DNA of 64,000 bases from Rhizomonospora bruguierae (GCF_018397995.1 NZ_BBQH01000035.1:19705-83704), one strand, 5' to 3'. Shown: positions 25,467 through 36,848, numbered from the stretch's first letter. A program made the numbers and translations. Notes: generated by a model from the sequence alone, not told the origin.

Positions 25467-26653
25467 AGGGGAATCCCGTTGTCGCACGCCTTGCGGATGT
25501 TCGCCTTGTGCCCCGCGTAGTCCTTGGCGTAGGCCATCGTGCCCTTCGTGTCGATACTCACGAAGTAGTAGTAGTCCGTCTGCGGGGGGTTCATCGCGCC
25601 CTTCAGGGCGGCGACGCCGGGATTGCCGATCGGGCCGACCGGCATGCCCCCGACGTCGTGCGTGTTGTAGGGGTTCTTCGGGTTGTGCAGTTCGGACTTG
25701 GACAGGTGCTCCGACGCCTTGCCACCCTTCCCCGTGATCTTCAGCCAGTAGTTGACCGTGCTGTCCAGGCCCAGGCAGCTGCACGGGAACTTGCCGGTGT
25801 ACGCGCGGTTGTAGAGGACCCGCACCACGGGGCCCATGTCCTCGTCCTTGAGCGCCTCGGCCTGCGCGATGGAGGCCGCGATCAGCGCCTCGTACGGGGA
25901 GATGCGCCGCTGTGTCTGGACCACGTTGACGAAGTCCAGATCGGCCATCTCGGTATTGAACTGCTCCACGATCGTCTTCAGCGCGCTCTCCGCCGTGGTG
26001 CCGGGCGGGAACTCGTACGTCTTCGGGAACAGGAAGCCCTCGATGGTCTTGTTCGCCGGCTTCTTGTCCGTACGGTTGAACCACCACTCGGGCACGCCCA
26101 GGCCGATCGGGTCCTTGCCGGCCTTCTCGAACTCGGCCACCGGAATCTTCGTGGCCTTGGACAGCGCCGCGTAGACCTCCTTGTAGGTGGCGCCCTCGGG
26201 GATCGTCACCTTAGAAACGATCTTGTTCTTCAGGTCCAGCAGCGCGGTGAGCGCGTCCGCCGCCCGCATCTGGTGCCGCAGCTGATAGAAGCCGGGCTGG
26301 ATGTTCTTGCTGAGCGGGTTGCCCTGCGCCGCCTTGATGAACGCCCCGGCACTCTTGACGACATCGGCTTTGACGAGGGTGTTCCCGATGTCCGTCGCGG
26401 TATCCGCGTTCTTGACCTCAATGGTCACCTGACCGCTACCGGCTGTGGTGTAATCGGGGGCGACGAAAAAGCCACGGATCCGGTCGAACCCGTACCAGAC
26501 GCCCCCGCCCAGGGCACCGAGCAGCACCAGAGCCATGAACAACGCCATTACTGAACGGCCGCGTCCCCGCTTCTTGCCCGAGCGCCGGCGTCGGCGGTGT
26601 CGACCCTTCTCCCCGGTCTCCTCGAACGCGAGGTCAAGTTCCTCGATAGTCAC
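25460..26653 (-). CDS. mltG: Endolytic transglycosylase MltG
   Basis: 397 residues. MltG cleaves nascent peptidoglycan strands at the membrane. A basic cytoplasmic tail (HRRRRRSGKKRGRGR) precedes one transmembrane helix at about residues 35-57, then a LysM-like region and the YceG domain. The catalytic glutamate is in IAASIAQAEA, where the family usually has ASIVEKE, so the glutamate itself is kept. The order yqgF-mltG-aroE is widespread in actinobacteria. The start overlaps the yqgF stop by 4 nt. Confidence 0.93.
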   Translation of the reverse strand: MTIEELDLAFEETGEKGRHRRRRRSGKKRGRGRSVMALFMALVLLGALGGGVWYGFDRIRGFFVAPDYTTAGSGQVTIEVKNADTATDIGNTLVKADVVKSAGAFIKAAQGNPLSKNIQPGFYQLRHQMRAADALTALLDLKNKIVSKVTIPEGATYKEVYAALSKATKIPVAEFEKAGKDPIGLGVPEWWFNRTDKKPANKTIEGFLFPKTYEFPPGTTAESALKTIVEQFNTEMADLDFVNVVQTQRRISPYEALIAASIAQAEALKDEDMGPVVRVLYNRAYTGKFPCSCLGLDSTVNYWLKITGKGGKASEHLSKSELHNPKNPYNTHDVGGMPVGPIGNPGVAALKGAMNPPQTDYYYFVSIDTKGTMAYAKDYAGHKANIRKACDNGIPLC

Positions 26654-27195
26654 GTGCGCCTCCGCTGCGCGTCTAGCCAGCCTTGCAGGATCTCCGCCGC
26701 CGCAGCCTGATCCACCACCGCACGCTGGCGCCGACCCCGGACGCCTCGCTCGGACAGCCTACGACTAACCACGGCCGTCGACATCCTCTCGTCGGCCAAC
26801 CGGACCGGCACCGGGGCGATCGCCCCGGCCAGGCGCCTCGCGTAGGCCCGCGCCTGCTCCGCCGCCGGTCCCTCCCTCCCGGCGAGATTCACCGGCAGGC
26901 CCACCACGACCTCCACGACCTCCCGCTCCGCCACCAGGCGGGCGAGATCCTGGATATCGGTGGGGGCGGCACCGTCGCGGTCCACGCCGTCCCGTTCGGT
27001 GCCATTCCGTTCGGTGCCATTCCGTTCGGTGCGGTCCCGGGCGGGGCCGTTCCGCTCGGGATGGTCCCGCGCCAGCGTCGCCAGCGGCGTCGCGACCAGC
27101 CCATCCGGATCGCACACCGCCACGCCCACCCGCACCTGTCCGACGTCGACTCCCAGCCGCACACCGCGCCGGAAGCCGGTCTCGCCGTCGCTCAC
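26650..27195 (-). CDS. yqgF: YqgF/RuvX-family putative Holliday junction resolvase
   Basis: 181 residues. The RNase H-like fold starts RLGVDVGQVRVGVAVCDPDG, with further conserved VVGLPVNLAGREGPAA and DERMST. The family is implicated in pre-16S rRNA processing and possibly junction resolution. Between strands 3 and the next helix (about residues 44-68) the usual short linker is replaced by repeated NGTER pentapeptides, encoded by 15-bp tandem repeats. It is first in the yqgF-mltG-aro run. Confidence 0.92.
   Translation of the reverse strand: MSDGETGFRRGVRLGVDVGQVRVGVAVCDPDGLVATPLATLARDHPERNGPARDRTERNGTERNGTERDGVDRDGAAPTDIQDLARLVAEREVVEVVVGLPVNLAGREGPAAEQARAYARRLAGAIAPVPVRLADERMSTAVVSRRLSERGVRGRRQRAVVDQAAAAEILQGWLDAQRRRT
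26992..27066 (-). repeat. 15-bp tandem repeat within yqgF
   Basis: Five consecutive 15-bp units, the first two identical (CCGTTCGGTGCCATT on the plus strand) and the others diverged, encode the Asn-Gly-Thr-Glu-Arg repeat of YqgF. The period is a multiple of three, so the frame is preserved. Confidence 0.85.
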
Positions 27196-27268
27196 CGGGT
27201 CACCTTACCCACCGTCGCCGCCGGCCGCTGCGACCAGCGTCGATCAGCCGGGGCGGCACCGGACACGA

Positions 27269-27300
27269 CATGGCCGGCGTCCCGGGGGACGCCGGCCATG
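27269..27300 (-). terminator. Terminator hairpin after alaS
   Basis: Perfect 14-bp arms CATGGCCGGCGTCC (27269-27282) and GGACGCCGGCCATG (27287-27300) flank the loop CGGG, 24 nt downstream of the alaS stop. There is no U-tract. Confidence 0.75.
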
Positions 27301-27324
27301 ATTGCGACCATTCCGGACGCGGCC

Positions 27325-30009
27325 CTAACTCTCCGCGACCGCCTTCTCCACGGCCAGCAGCAGGTTCGCCGCCTCGTTCGCCGGCAGCCCGCCGCCCTGC
27401 GCCAGGTCGGCGTTGCCGCCGCCGCGACCGGACAGCGCGCCCTTGACCAGATCCGCCGCGGCCAGGCCCCGCTGGCGCGCCGCCGGGTTCACCGCGACCA
27501 CCAACGACGCCTTGCCGTTCGCCCGGGCCGCCACCGCGACCACGGCCGGCCGGGCCGGATCCACCTTGCCGCGGATCTCCTGCGCCAGCGTGCGCACGTC
27601 GTTGCCGGCCGCCCCCTCGGGCGCCTCGGTGCCCACGAAGGCAACGCCGCGCAGCTCCTTCGCCTGCGCCGCCAGCGCCGCCGCGCCGCCCAGCACCAGC
27701 TGCGCGCGCAGCTTCTCCAGCTCCTTCTCCGCGTCGCGCAGCTGGCCGACGGTCTGCTCGACCCGCTCCGCCACCTGCTCGTTCGGCACCCGGAACAGCT
27801 CCGCCAGCCGGGAGACCAGCACGTGCTCCCGGGCCAGGTAGCTGAACGCGTCGATGCCGACCAGCGCCTCCACCCGGCGCACCCCGGAACCGATCGACGC
27901 CTCGGAGAGGATCTTCACGAGGCCGAGCTGGCCGGAACGCGCCGCGTGGGTACCGCCACACAGCTCCCGCGCGTAGTCGCCGACCTCGACGACCCGCACC
28001 TCGTCGCCGTACTTCTCGCCGAACAGCGCCATCGCGCCGAGCCGCCGCGCCTCGTCCAGGCTGGTGACGAACGCCCGGACCTCCAGGTCGCTCAGCAGCA
28101 CCTCGTTGACCTGCTGCTCAACGTCGTTCAGCACGCTGAACGGGACCGCGCCGGGCGTGTTGAAGTCGAACCGCAGCCGCCCGGGCGCGTTCAGCGAACC
28201 CGCCTGGGTCGCCGACTCGCCGAGAAACTCCCGCATGGTCTGGTGCACCAGGTGCGTCGCCGTGTGCGCCCGGGAGATCGCCCGGCGCCGGGTCACGTCG
28301 ATACTGGCGTACGCGGACTCCCCCGGGCGCACCTCGCCGCGCAGCACCCGGGCCCGGTGCACGATCAGCCCCGGCACCACCTGCTGGACGTCGTACACCT
28401 CCAGCTCGCCACCGCCCACGGTGACCGTGCCCTGGTCCGGCTGCTGGCCGCCGCCCTCGGCGTAGAACGGCGTGTGGTCCAGGACCAGCTCGACCTCGTC
28501 GCCCTCGCCCGCCGCGCGCAGCTCACCGCCCGCCCGGCTGAGCAGCGCGCGCACCGTCGACTCGCGCGTCACCTCGCTGTACCCGGTGAAGTGCGTCGGA
28601 CCGCCGTCGTCCAGCACCCCCCGGTACGCCGAGAGGTCCGCGTGCCCGGTCTTGCGCGCCTGCGCGTCCGCCTTGCCCCGGGCCCGCTGCTCGGCCATCA
28701 GCCGGCGGAAGCCCGCCTGATCCACGTCCAGGCCGTGCTCCGCCGCGATCTCCAGGGTCAAATCGATCGGGAAGCCGTACGTGTCGTGCAACTGGAACGC
28801 CTTCGCGCCGGACAGGCTGCCCCCGCCCGCGCTCCTGGTCTGGCTGATCGCGGTGTCCAGGATCGTGGTGCCCGACCGCAGCGTGGTGAGGAACGCCTCC
28901 TCCTCGCCGTACGCGTACTGGGAGATCCGGTCGAAGTCCTCCGCCAGCTCCGGGTACGACGGCGCCATGCAGTCCCGCGCGACCGGCAGCAGCTCCGGCA
29001 GGGACGGGCCCTCCTGCCAGCCCAGCAGCCGCATCGCCCGGACCGCCCGGCGCATGATCCGGCGCAGCACGTACCCGCGCCCCTCGTTGGACGGGGTCAC
29101 CCCGTCACCGATGAGCATCAGCGCGGTGCGCACGTGGTCCGCGATCACCCGCAGCCGCACGTCGTCCGGGTGTGACTGGCTGGCCGCGCGCCCCGACTGC
29201 GCGCCGTACCGCTTGCCGGTCAGCTCGGCCGCCCGGGCCAGGATCGGGCGGACCTCGTCGATCTCGTACAGGTTGTCGACGCCCTGCATGATCGAGGCGA
29301 TCCGCTCCAGGCCCATGCCGGTGTCGATGTTCTTCGCCGGCAGCTCGCCGACGATGTCGAACACCTCCTTGGAGACCACGTTGGTGATCTCGTACTGCAT
29401 GAAGACCAGGTTCCAGAACTCCAGGTACCGGTCCTCGTCGACCTCGGGGCCGCCCTCCGGCCCGTACTGCGGGCCACGGTCGAAGTACAGCTCGGAGCAG
29501 GGGCCCGCCGGACCGGGGATGCCCATCGACCAGAAGTTGTCCTTCTTGCCCCGGCGCACGATCCGCTCCGCGGGCAGGCCGGTCTTCTTCCAGATCTCGA
29601 TCGCCTCGTCGTCGTCGAGGTAGACCGTCGCCCAGATCCGCTCCGGGTCCATCCCGAAGCCGCCCCGCTCGACCGGCTTCGTGCTCAGCTCCCAGGCCAG
29701 CGGGATCGCCCGCTCCTTGAAGTAGTCCCCGAACGAGAAGTTGCCGTTCATCTGGAAGAACGTGCCATGCCGGCTGGTCTTGCCGACCTCGTCGATGTCC
29801 GGCGTGCGCAGGCACTTCTGCACGCTCGCCGCCCGCTCGTACGGCGGGGTGCGCTGGCCGAGGAAGAACGGCACGAACTGGACCATGCCCGCGTTGATGA
29901 ACAGCAGGTTCGGGTCCTCGATGGCGGGCAGCGGAGCGGACGGCACCACGGCGTGGCCATTGGCCTCGAAGTGCGCCAGGAACCGTCGCTTGATCTCCGC
30001 CGTTCTCAT
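27325..30009 (-). CDS. alaS: Alanyl-tRNA synthetase
   Basis: 894 residues, full length. The class II catalytic domain begins with [21 protein letters not shown] and has motif 2 around [20 protein letters not shown]. The editing domain zinc ligands are in HTATHLVHQ and [13 protein letters not shown], and the C-Ala domain ends with [17 protein letters not shown] glycine-rich sequence. The start overlaps the stop of the small membrane protein upstream by 4 nt (ATGA). Terminates at a strong hairpin. Confidence 0.97.
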   Translation of the reverse strand: MRTAEIKRRFLAHFEANGHAVVPSAPLPAIEDPNLLFINAGMVQFVPFFLGQRTPPYERAASVQKCLRTPDIDEVGKTSRHGTFFQMNGNFSFGDYFKERAIPLAWELSTKPVERGGFGMDPERIWATVYLDDDEAIEIWKKTGLPAERIVRRGKKDNFWSMGIPGPAGPCSELYFDRGPQYGPEGGPEVDEDRYLEFWNLVFMQYEITNVVSKEVFDIVGELPAKNIDTGMGLERIASIMQGVDNLYEIDEVRPILARAAELTGKRYGAQSGRAASQSHPDDVRLRVIADHVRTALMLIGDGVTPSNEGRGYVLRRIMRRAVRAMRLLGWQEGPSLPELLPVARDCMAPSYPELAEDFDRISQYAYGEEEAFLTTLRSGTTILDTAISQTRSAGGGSLSGAKAFQLHDTYGFPIDLTLEIAAEHGLDVDQAGFRRLMAEQRARGKADAQARKTGHADLSAYRGVLDDGGPTHFTGYSEVTRESTVRALLSRAGGELRAAGEGDEVELVLDHTPFYAEGGGQQPDQGTVTVGGGELEVYDVQQVVPGLIVHRARVLRGEVRPGESAYASIDVTRRRAISRAHTATHLVHQTMREFLGESATQAGSLNAPGRLRFDFNTPGAVPFSVLNDVEQQVNEVLLSDLEVRAFVTSLDEARRLGAMALFGEKYGDEVRVVEVGDYARELCGGTHAARSGQLGLVKILSEASIGSGVRRVEALVGIDAFSYLAREHVLVSRLAELFRVPNEQVAERVEQTVGQLRDAEKELEKLRAQLVLGGAAALAAQAKELRGVAFVGTEAPEGAAGNDVRTLAQEIRGKVDPARPAVVAVAARANGKASLVVAVNPAARQRGLAAADLVKGALSGRGGGNADLAQGGGLPANEAANLLLAVEKAVAES

Positions 30010-30299
30010 CGCAGACCTTCCGGGTGATCGGGGTGGCGACCGTCGCGCTCCCCCTCGTCGTCTTCCTCGTCGAACATGACGCCGTCCGCGATCGCCGTGT
30101 GGATCTGCTCCTCGCGTTCGGCCATCCCGGCGCGCACGTCATCCACGAAGCTACGCAGCGACTCCAGGGCCCCGCCAGTCGATTCCCGCACCGAGCCGGC
30201 GATCCCCTCCGGGGTGAACACCCGCGCCTTCTGCGCCACCTTGCGCACGACCAGCGCCCCGACGGCCAGCCCGATGCCCAGCCACAGCAACCGCCTCAT
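30006..30299 (-). CDS. Small membrane-anchored protein (DUF6167-like)
   Basis: 97 residues. One N-terminal hydrophobic helix ([22 protein letters not shown]) is followed by an amphipathic helix ([28 protein letters not shown]) and an acidic tail. I recognise this as the small protein usually found just upstream of alaS in actinobacteria, function unknown. The ATG at 30299 was chosen because GGAGAGG lies nine bases upstream; the ATG three codons earlier touches that site. It overlaps alaS by 4 nt. Confidence 0.8.
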   Translation of the reverse strand: MRRLLWLGIGLAVGALVVRKVAQKARVFTPEGIAGSVRESTGGALESLRSFVDDVRAGMAEREEQIHTAIADGVMFDEEDDEGERDGRHPDHPEGLR

Positions 30300-30344
30300 G
30301 CCCGCCATCCTCTCCCTGTCGCCGCCGTGTCGACGCTGCGCGGC

Positions 30345-30812
30345 CTACCGGGCGGCCCGGCCGCGGCGGCCGGCCTTGCGGCGCTGCTTGAGTTCGTCCC
30401 GCACCTCGCGCTCGGTCTCGGCGTTCCGGCGCGCGACGGCGGCCTTGCGCACCCCGTACGTGAACGCGGCCACCTTCACCAACGGGTTCGTCGCCGCCGC
30501 GGTCACGATCGTCGCCAGGTTCGCCACGTTCGCGCTGACGTGCGCCGCGTGCCCGGTCACCGTGTCCACCTTGGCCAGCTGGAGGTTCACCCCATCGAGG
30601 GTGGTGTGCACCTGGGTCAGTGCCGTGTTCACGTTCACCACCGACTCGGTGACCTGCCCCAGCAGCGGCTCGCTGCGGTCGTTCAGGTCGTTGATCGCCC
30701 GGGTCGCGGCGTCCACGGTGTGCCGCAGCCGCAGGATCGGCACCGCCAGCAAGAGCACGAGCATCACGAAAGCGCCGGCCGCGATCAGCGCCGCGATCTG
30801 TCCACCGTCCAC
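30345..30812 (-). CDS. DUF948-family membrane protein
   Basis: 155 residues. One N-terminal transmembrane helix (AALIAAGAFVMLVLLLAVPIL) is followed by a long helical, coiled-coil-prone region rich in Asn, Thr, Val and Gln heptads, and a basic tail (KQRRKAGRRGRAAR). That layout is the DUF948 family. In actinobacteria it sits next to alaS. Function unknown; a role at the cell envelope is inferred only from topology. Start is a GTG with GAGGGGA just upstream. Confidence 0.8.
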   Translation of the reverse strand: MDGGQIAALIAAGAFVMLVLLLAVPILRLRHTVDAATRAINDLNDRSEPLLGQVTESVVNVNTALTQVHTTLDGVNLQLAKVDTVTGHAAHVSANVANLATIVTAAATNPLVKVAAFTYGVRKAAVARRNAETEREVRDELKQRRKAGRRGRAAR

Positions 30813-30927
30813 CGTGTCCCCTCAGGTCGACCATTCAGCCGCGCTCATATCCCCCGGCGCGGCCGTTGATGACCCTACCGTCCGTGACCGATTCCGGCGC
30901 GGTTAGGGCCTGTGTCGCGGGTGGCGC

Positions 30928-30951
30928 CGCCGATCCGGGCCGAAATCGGCG
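30928..30951. terminator. Weak hairpin in the gap after the 1357-residue gene
   Basis: CGCCGAT (30928-30934) and ATCGGCG (30945-30951) form a 7-bp stem with a 10-nt loop, about 70 nt past the stop of the large repeat protein. It could end that transcript before the DUF948 gene. No U-run. Confidence 0.35.
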
Positions 30952-31022
30952 TCATCCCGGCCCCGGCCGGCACGGTTACGCACCGCGCCCGGCCCCGCCC
31001 GGCGGCCGCCTCCGGGCACCGC

Positions 31023-34000
31023 CTACGTCGGGCCGGGCGTGGGCTGGTCGGTGAACAGCGGGTCCGGCACCTCGCCGGTCAGGCCGGGCTGGTTGGCCGG
31101 TAAGGGGCCGTGGCGCCGCTCGTCGTCGATGTAGTTGCGGACCTTGAGCGTGATCACCGAGCCGGTGCAGTTCGGGTCGGTCGGCGGGGCGGGCGTGCCG
31201 CCGTCCGTCGGCGCGACCGTCGGGCGCAGGGCCAGCGGGTCCTGGGTGCACTGCGGCTTGCGCACCCACAGGTCCAGGGTCAGCTCGTCCCGCCGCCAGC
31301 AGGTGAACGAGCCGTCCACCTTCTCGCCCGGGCACTCCTGCACCGACCAGCGCACCCACCCCGCCCGTTCCAGCGCGTCCTGGTACACCGGCGCGGTCTG
31401 CTTCGGGTCGCGGCTGGACTGCACGGTCCGCTCCCGGAACCGGCACTCGATGAAGCACCACCGGCTGCCGCTGGTGCGGTCCTGCACGTTCGCCTCGGCC
31501 CAGGCCGGTACCGAGAGGGCGTCCAGCGACCGCAGCACCGGGTCCCGGGTCGCCGCCTGGATGGCGAAATACAGCGGCAGTGCCCCGGCCAGCAGCAGCG
31601 CCACGGCGACGAGGGTGGCGATCCGCAGCCGCTTCTGCTCCCGCAACTGCCGGCGCAGGTCCACCCGGGCGGCCCGCAACCGCTGCCCGGCCGTGGCGGC
31701 GTCCTCCCGCCCGCCCTCGACCCCCCCGGCGAACGCGGGCCGAACCTCGCCGCCGCCCTCGGTCGGGCGACCCGCGACCGGCGCCGCGGCCACCGCGCTC
31801 ACGGCCTGCGGGGCAGCCGCCGCTACCGCGCGGGCCGGTGGCTCCTGCGGCTGGCGTGGCTGGCGTGGCCCCGGCTCCGGCCCGGACGCGCGACCCGCCC
31901 TGCCGGCGGGCCCGCCCGGCCCGGCCTCGTCGGACCCTGACCTGTGGCCATCACGCCCGGCGGGCACACGGCCCGGCACGGGGCCGTCTGGGGCGGCGGA
32001 CCTCGGCCCGTCAGGGCCGGCTGGGCGGCCCGGCATCGGGCCATCGGGACCCGCCGGCGGACGGCCAGAGATCGCACCATCGGGGCCAGCGGGCACACGA
32101 CCGGGCCTCGGGCCATCGGGACCGGCCACTGGATGCCCCGCCATCGGGCCACCGGGGCCGGCGGGCGCACGACCGGACCTCGGCCCATCGGGGCCGACCG
32201 GACGGCCCGGCATCGGGCCATCGGGACCCGCCGACGGGCGAGTGCGGCCCGGCATCGGGCCGTCGTGGCCGGCCGGCGGGCGAGTGCGGCCCGGCGCGTC
32301 CGGCGGCGCCGACGCGAAGCCGCGCGGTGCGTGGATGCCCGGTTCGCCGCTGCCGGCCGGCCCGGCATCCGGGCGTCCGGGAACCGGAGCACCCGTTCCT
32401 CCGGCCGGAGCCCCGGACACCGGACCGGGACGAAGCGGCCCGCCAGCGGCCGGCGAGACGGGGCCGGGACGACCGGTACCCGGCGACGGTGACAAGAGGC
32501 CCGGGCGACGCCTGCCGCCAGGCACGTCATCGGTGTGCGTCGGTCCACGCCCCGGCGCCGGTGTGCGTGGGCCGTCCGCGGCCGGGCCCGGACCGACATC
32601 CGGTCGTCGGTCGTCGGGGCCGTGCCCGTCCGGGCCGAAACGGTCGTGTGGCGCGCGGCGGCCCTCCGGATCGGGGCGCTCGTGCGGCGCCGGGCGCCCC
32701 TCGGAGCGGAAACGCTCGTGCCCCGCCGGGCGGCCCTCGCCGCCCGGGCGCTCCGGACCGGGGCCATCACCCTCGACGCCCGGCCGCCCCAGCCCAACGG
32801 GCCCGCCCTCCGGACCCGGCCGGTGTTGCGCCGCTGACCAGCCCGGCGCCTGGCGCGGCATCTGACCCGGCTCGCGGCCCGGCATCTGGCCTCGCTCACG
32901 GCCCGCCTCCCCGCCCGGCACGCGGTGCGGCGGCTCGCCGGGCAGCGAGTGCGTACCGGCCGCGTTCGGCCCCCCCGGCACACGGTGCGGCGGCTCCCCA
33001 GGCAGCGAGTGCACACCGCCCGCGTTCGGACCGCCCGGCACACGGTGCGGCGGCTCCCCAGGCAGCGAGTGCACACCGGCCGCGTTCGGACCACCCGGCA
33101 CGACCGACGCGGGCGCGGCGCCGTGCCGCCCGGCGGGCGGCGGCGGAACCGGACCCGGCGCGCCACGACGGCCGCCCCTGGCCTCACCACCGGCGCCTCG
33201 GCGACCGCCGGCCGCACCACCGACCGGGCCACCACCGACCGGGCCATCAGCGACCGGGCCACCACCGGCCGGACCACCACCGACTGGACCACTCACGGCT
33301 GGACCAACGCCGGCTGGACCGATGCCGGCCGGGCGACCACTGGCCGCGGTGCCGGCTTCGCCAGCGCCGGCTCGGCCCCTACCTGGCGGGTCACCACCGG
33401 CTCGGTCACCGCCCACCGGGCCGCCGCCGGGCCGAGCGCCGAGCCCGCCTGCGGGGATGCCGGCGGCGGGGCCAACTCCGATCGGGCCGGTGCCGGGATC
33501 GCCGCCGGCGGCGCGGGAGTGGCGGCCACCGCTCGCCGGGCCGGGGGCGCCGGGATCCGGCCCGGGCCCCAGGGCGGGACTCGGCCCGGCGGTGGGATCC
33601 GGCCGACCGTGGCGGCCCCCGCCCGCCTGCCGGGGGGCACGCTCCGGCTGGCCGTGCCGGCCGGGCGCTCCCGCGGCCGGCTCCGGGCCGCCTTGCCGAT
33701 CAAATTCGTGGCCCGGGCCGCCTGCCGCACCGGCCCCGCCGGACCTGCTCACAGCTTGGCCCTGGCCGGGCAGGTCGGGCCGCCTAGGCCCCTCGGGCCG
33801 GCCGTACGCACCGGCCCGGCCCGGTTCCTCGGCCCGACCGCGACCATCCGACCGGGCAGGTACATCGGGACGGCCAAGCTCACCAGAACGGCCGTGCTCG
33901 CCAGGACGGCCAAGCTCACCAGGACGGCCGTGAGCGTCCGGCCGGCCGGGAAACTCGGGCCGGACAGACTCACCGGCGGGGCCAGGAAGATCGGCACGGC

Positions 34001-35096
34001 CAGGGCCGTCGGGGCGGCCGGCGGCGAAGCCGCGGCCCCTTGCCCCGGACGCGTCGGAGGTGGGTGACGCGGGCGGCGGCGGGGCGTTGCCCGTGCGCGG
34101 CACGACCACCGGCTCGTCGGGGGCCGGCGGGCGGGCGGAGGCGCGCCCGCTCTGGCCCAGCCGGCCGGGCGGATCCGACGGCGGCCGCCCGGGGCCCTCG
34201 CCCCACGACCCGCCGGGGCCGCCCTGACCGCGAGGTCCAGGTGGGGACGACACCGGACCGGGAGCACCCACCGCCCCACGCCCACCAGGCGGGGACGACA
34301 CCGCGCCCGGACCACCCACCGCCCCACGCCCACCAGGTGGGGACGACACCGGGCGGGGACCGCCCATCGCCCCACGCCCACCGGGCGGGGACGACACCGG
34401 GCGGGGACCGCCCATCGCTTCACGCCCACCGGGCGGGGAGGAGGCGGGCGCGGGGCCGCCGCGCCGCCGCCCGCCGGGGGCGCCCTCCGCACCGCGCGGG
34501 CCGGGGACGCCGTCCTCGTCGCGCCAGGGGCCGGGTGGTGCCGGGGGTGCGCTGTGCCGGGGAACACCCGGTGACACCGGCGCCACGGCGTCGGAGCCGT
34601 GCCGGCCAGCACCGGACACCGGTGCGACGGCACCAGGGCCACGCCGTCCGACACCGGGCGCGGGCTCGGGACCACGCCGCCCGGCACCCGACACCGGCTC
34701 GGGGCTACGCCAGCCACCACCGGAGACCGGCTCCGGACCGTGCCGGCCCTCAGCCGGCGGCCCCTGTGCCGGGCCACCGCCGCCACGCCGTCCACCGGCC
34801 GGCGGCGCCGGCGCGGGGCCGGCACCGCCACGCCGTCCACCCGGGGGCGCGCCGGGGAGGGGTGTGTCGTCCGGCTCGTCCGCCAGGCCGCCCAGGCCGC
34901 CGTACGCGGAGGCGGCGCCGGCGTCACCGTCGCCGATCTCAGCGCGCTTCTCCTTGGCGCTGCGCAGATCCGCCAGCCAGCCGAGTTCCTCGCCGCTGAC
35001 CTCCTCGGCGGGTGGCGCGTCCTCCGGGCCGTCCGGCTTACCGCCGCGACCCCAGCGGCGCCCCTTGCCGCGGCCGCCGCCGCTGGTGTCCGTCAC
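31023..35096 (-). CDS. Giant Pro/Gly-rich repeat protein with single membrane helix
   Basis: 1357 residues, function not recognised. The first 75 residues are ordinary (basic start [18 protein letters not shown], then [21 protein letters not shown]). Roughly residues 76-1110 are low-complexity Pro/Gly/Arg/Ala sequence built from tandem units. A basic coiled segment ([19 protein letters not shown]) leads into one transmembrane helix at about 1157-1179, then an outside domain of about 178 residues with six or more cysteines (CFIEC, QEC, TCW, QC, NC). I expect homologues to share the two ends while the centre is expanded here. The start overlaps the rarA stop (GTGA). Confidence 0.75.
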   Translation of the reverse strand: MTDTSGGGRGKGRRWGRGGKPDGPEDAPPAEEVSGEELGWLADLRSAKEKRAEIGDGDAGAASAYGGLGGLADEPDDTPLPGAPPGGRRGGAGPAPAPPAGGRRGGGGPAQGPPAEGRHGPEPVSGGGWRSPEPVSGAGRRGPEPAPGVGRRGPGAVAPVSGAGRHGSDAVAPVSPGVPRHSAPPAPPGPWRDEDGVPGPRGAEGAPGGRRRGGPAPASSPPGGREAMGGPRPVSSPPGGRGAMGGPRPVSSPPGGRGAVGGPGAVSSPPGGRGAVGAPGPVSSPPGPRGQGGPGGSWGEGPGRPPSDPPGRLGQSGRASARPPAPDEPVVVPRTGNAPPPPASPTSDASGARGRGFAAGRPDGPGRADLPGPAGESVRPEFPGRPDAHGRPGELGRPGEHGRSGELGRPDVPARSDGRGRAEEPGRAGAYGRPEGPRRPDLPGQGQAVSRSGGAGAAGGPGHEFDRQGGPEPAAGAPGRHGQPERAPRQAGGGRHGRPDPTAGPSPALGPGPDPGAPGPASGGRHSRAAGGDPGTGPIGVGPAAGIPAGGLGARPGGGPVGGDRAGGDPPGRGRAGAGEAGTAASGRPAGIGPAGVGPAVSGPVGGGPAGGGPVADGPVGGGPVGGAAGGRRGAGGEARGGRRGAPGPVPPPPAGRHGAAPASVVPGGPNAAGVHSLPGEPPHRVPGGPNAGGVHSLPGEPPHRVPGGPNAAGTHSLPGEPPHRVPGGEAGRERGQMPGREPGQMPRQAPGWSAAQHRPGPEGGPVGLGRPGVEGDGPGPERPGGEGRPAGHERFRSEGRPAPHERPDPEGRRAPHDRFGPDGHGPDDRRPDVGPGPAADGPRTPAPGRGPTHTDDVPGGRRRPGLLSPSPGTGRPGPVSPAAGGPLRPGPVSGAPAGGTGAPVPGRPDAGPAGSGEPGIHAPRGFASAPPDAPGRTRPPAGHDGPMPGRTRPSAGPDGPMPGRPVGPDGPRSGRAPAGPGGPMAGHPVAGPDGPRPGRVPAGPDGAISGRPPAGPDGPMPGRPAGPDGPRSAAPDGPVPGRVPAGRDGHRSGSDEAGPGGPAGRAGRASGPEPGPRQPRQPQEPPARAVAAAAPQAVSAVAAAPVAGRPTEGGGEVRPAFAGGVEGGREDAATAGQRLRAARVDLRRQLREQKRLRIATLVAVALLLAGALPLYFAIQAATRDPVLRSLDALSVPAWAEANVQDRTSGSRWCFIECRFRERTVQSSRDPKQTAPVYQDALERAGWVRWSVQECPGEKVDGSFTCWRRDELTLDLWVRKPQCTQDPLALRPTVAPTDGGTPAPPTDPNCTGSVITLKVRNYIDDERRHGPLPANQPGLTGEVPDPLFTDQPTPGPT
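32921..33100 (-). repeat. 60-bp in-frame tandem repeat, three copies
   Basis: Three 60-bp units (starting 32921, 32981 and 33041) encode a 20-residue repeat with the core [18 protein letters not shown]. Units differ at a few positions. Part of the large repeat protein. Confidence 0.9.
34273..34448 (-). repeat. 48-bp in-frame tandem repeat, about four copies
   Basis: Period 48 bp is exact at 34273, 34321, 34369 and 34417, each copy containing GCCCCACGCCCACC or a one- to two-base variant. It encodes a 16-residue unit [17 protein letters not shown] more diverged copy lies on the left side. Part of the large repeat protein. Confidence 0.9.
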
Positions 35097-36526
35097 GCCG
35101 TCACCTCGCTCGCCCCCGAAGCTCGCCCATCCGCGGCGCCGCCGTTCACCCGACCCTCCCCGCGGACCGCCCGGCGCAGCTTGCCGAGGCGCTCGGCGAC
35201 CGCGCGCTCGGCGCCCAGATCCCGGGGTTCGTAGTAGTCGACGCCGACGAGTTCGTCCGGAACATACTGCTGTGCCACCACGCCGCGCGGGTCGTCGTGC
35301 GGGTACCGGTAGCCGAGGCCGTGGCCGAGGCCCTTCGCGCCGGAGTAGTGCCCGTCGCGCAGGTGGCGCGGCACCGGGCCGCCCCGGCCGGCGCGGACGT
35401 CCGCCATGGCCTTGCCGATCGCGGCGGTGGCCGAGTTCGACTTGGGGGCCGTGGCCAGGTGGATGACCGCGTGGGCGAGGGTGAGCTGCGCCTCGGGCAG
35501 CCCGACGTACTCGACCGCGTGGGCGGCGGCGGTGGCCACGCTGAGCGCGGTGGGGTCCGCCATGCCCACGTCCTCGCTGGCGAAGATGACCATGCGCCGG
35601 GCGATGAACCGGGCGTCCTCGCCGGCGACCAGCATCCGGGCCAGGTAGTGCAGGGCCGCGTCCACATCGGAGCCGCGCATGCTCTTGATGAACGCGCTGA
35701 CCACGTCGTAGTGGGCGTCGCCGTCCCGGTCGTAGCGCAGCGCGGCCACGTCCACCGCCTGCTCGGCGGTGGCCACGTCGATCTCGGGGCGGGACTGGGC
35801 CGCCGCGCTGGACGCCGCCGCCTCCAGCGCGGTGAGCGCCTTGCGCACGTCGCCCCCGGCGAGCCGGACCAGGTGGTCCTCGGCCTCGGTCGCCAGCCGG
35901 ACCGAGCCGGCCAGGCCGCGCTCGTCGGCCACCGCCCGGCGCAGCAGGGTGCGCACGGCGTCCTCGGTGAGCGGCTGGAGGGTGAGCAGCACGCAGCGCG
36001 ACAGCAGCGGGGAGATGACGGAAAAGTATGGGTTTTCCGTGGTGGCGGCGAGCAGCGTGACCGTGCGGTCCTCCACGGCGGCCAGCAGCGAATCCTGCTG
36101 GGTCTTGCTGAAGCGGTGCACCTCGTCGATGAACAGCACGGTCTGCGCGCCGCCGGACCGGCGCTGGCGGCGGGCGGTGTCGATGACCGCCCGCACGTCC
36201 TTGACCCCGGCGGACAGCGCCGACATGGCGACGAACCGGCGGTCGGTGGCGGTGGCGACCAGGTGCGCGATGGTGGTCTTGCCGCTACCCGGGGGTCCCC
36301 ACAGGATCACCGACATCGGCGTCGTGCCGGTGACCAGTTGACGCAGCGGCGCGCCGGGCGCGAGCAGGTGATCCTGGCCGATCAGTTCGTCCAGGCTGGC
36401 CGGGCGCATCCGCACGGCGAGCGGGCTGTCCGGCCCCGGCGGGGTGAAGGCGCCGTCGGCGGGCGGGGGCGGCGCGGTGCGCAGCGCCGCGGTATCCGCG
36501 AGAGGGAACAGGCCGTCGGAGTCCAT
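35093..36526 (-). CDS. rarA: Replication-associated recombination protein A (RarA/MgsA)
   Basis: 477 residues. This clamp-loader-like AAA+ ATPase acts at stalled forks. Walker A is [14 protein letters not shown], Walker B is [14 protein letters not shown], and the sensor region is [13 protein letters not shown]. The C-terminal tetramerisation part contains [22 protein letters not shown] chose the ATG of [11 protein letters not shown] at 36526; the frame is open further upstream but that stretch is Arg/Ala/Pro-rich and unlike the family. It overlaps the downstream repeat protein by 4 nt. Confidence 0.95.
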   Translation of the reverse strand: MDSDGLFPLADTAALRTAPPPPADGAFTPPGPDSPLAVRMRPASLDELIGQDHLLAPGAPLRQLVTGTTPMSVILWGPPGSGKTTIAHLVATATDRRFVAMSALSAGVKDVRAVIDTARRQRRSGGAQTVLFIDEVHRFSKTQQDSLLAAVEDRTVTLLAATTENPYFSVISPLLSRCVLLTLQPLTEDAVRTLLRRAVADERGLAGSVRLATEAEDHLVRLAGGDVRKALTALEAAASSAAAQSRPEIDVATAEQAVDVAALRYDRDGDAHYDVVSAFIKSMRGSDVDAALHYLARMLVAGEDARFIARRMVIFASEDVGMADPTALSVATAAAHAVEYVGLPEAQLTLAHAVIHLATAPKSNSATAAIGKAMADVRAGRGGPVPRHLRDGHYSGAKGLGHGLGYRYPHDDPRGVVAQQYVPDELVGVDYYEPRDLGAERAVAERLGKLRRAVRGEGRVNGGAADGRASGASEVTA

Positions 36527-36641
36527 CAGGCAGAACAGTACCGGCCCGGCCCCGCCTGCCCGAAATGCGACGAAACCGGGCCGGGTCCTTCGGCGGGCGC
36601 GAGGGCCCGGTGCCGGACGGATCCGCCAACGGAAGCGGGGC

Positions 36642-36848
36642 TTACCCGCGACCCGGCCGGCGGCCCCGGTACCAGCGGCCGCCGGTACGGGCGCGGCCGC
36701 CGACACCGGCCAGGTACAGCGCGAGCAGGAACAGGCCGATCAGCACCAGGGTGTTCCAGTTGAACAGGTCCGGCGCGCCGAGGTGGGTGTTGAACAGGTC
36801 GAGCAGCAGCGCGAAGCCGAAGACGATCGCGGCGGCCATGGCGAGCAT
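36642..36848 (-). CDS. Small two-helix membrane protein
   Basis: 68 residues from an ATG with GGAGG five bases upstream. Two hydrophobic helices ([19 protein letters not shown] and [19 protein letters not shown]) are joined by a short polar loop ([11 protein letters not shown]), and the tail is basic (RGRRPGRG). No function recognised. It stands alone between the aspS-side pseudogene and rarA. Confidence 0.7.
   Translation of the reverse strand: MLAMAAAIVFGFALLLDLFNTHLGAPDLFNWNTLVLIGLFLLALYLAGVGGRARTGGRWYRGRRPGRG

Noticed and set aside
31580..33787. Long plus-strand ORF opposite the giant repeat protein
   Set aside because: High GC leaves antisense frames open; the product is Arg/Pro/Ala noise, while the minus strand has coherent ends, a membrane helix and operon overlaps.
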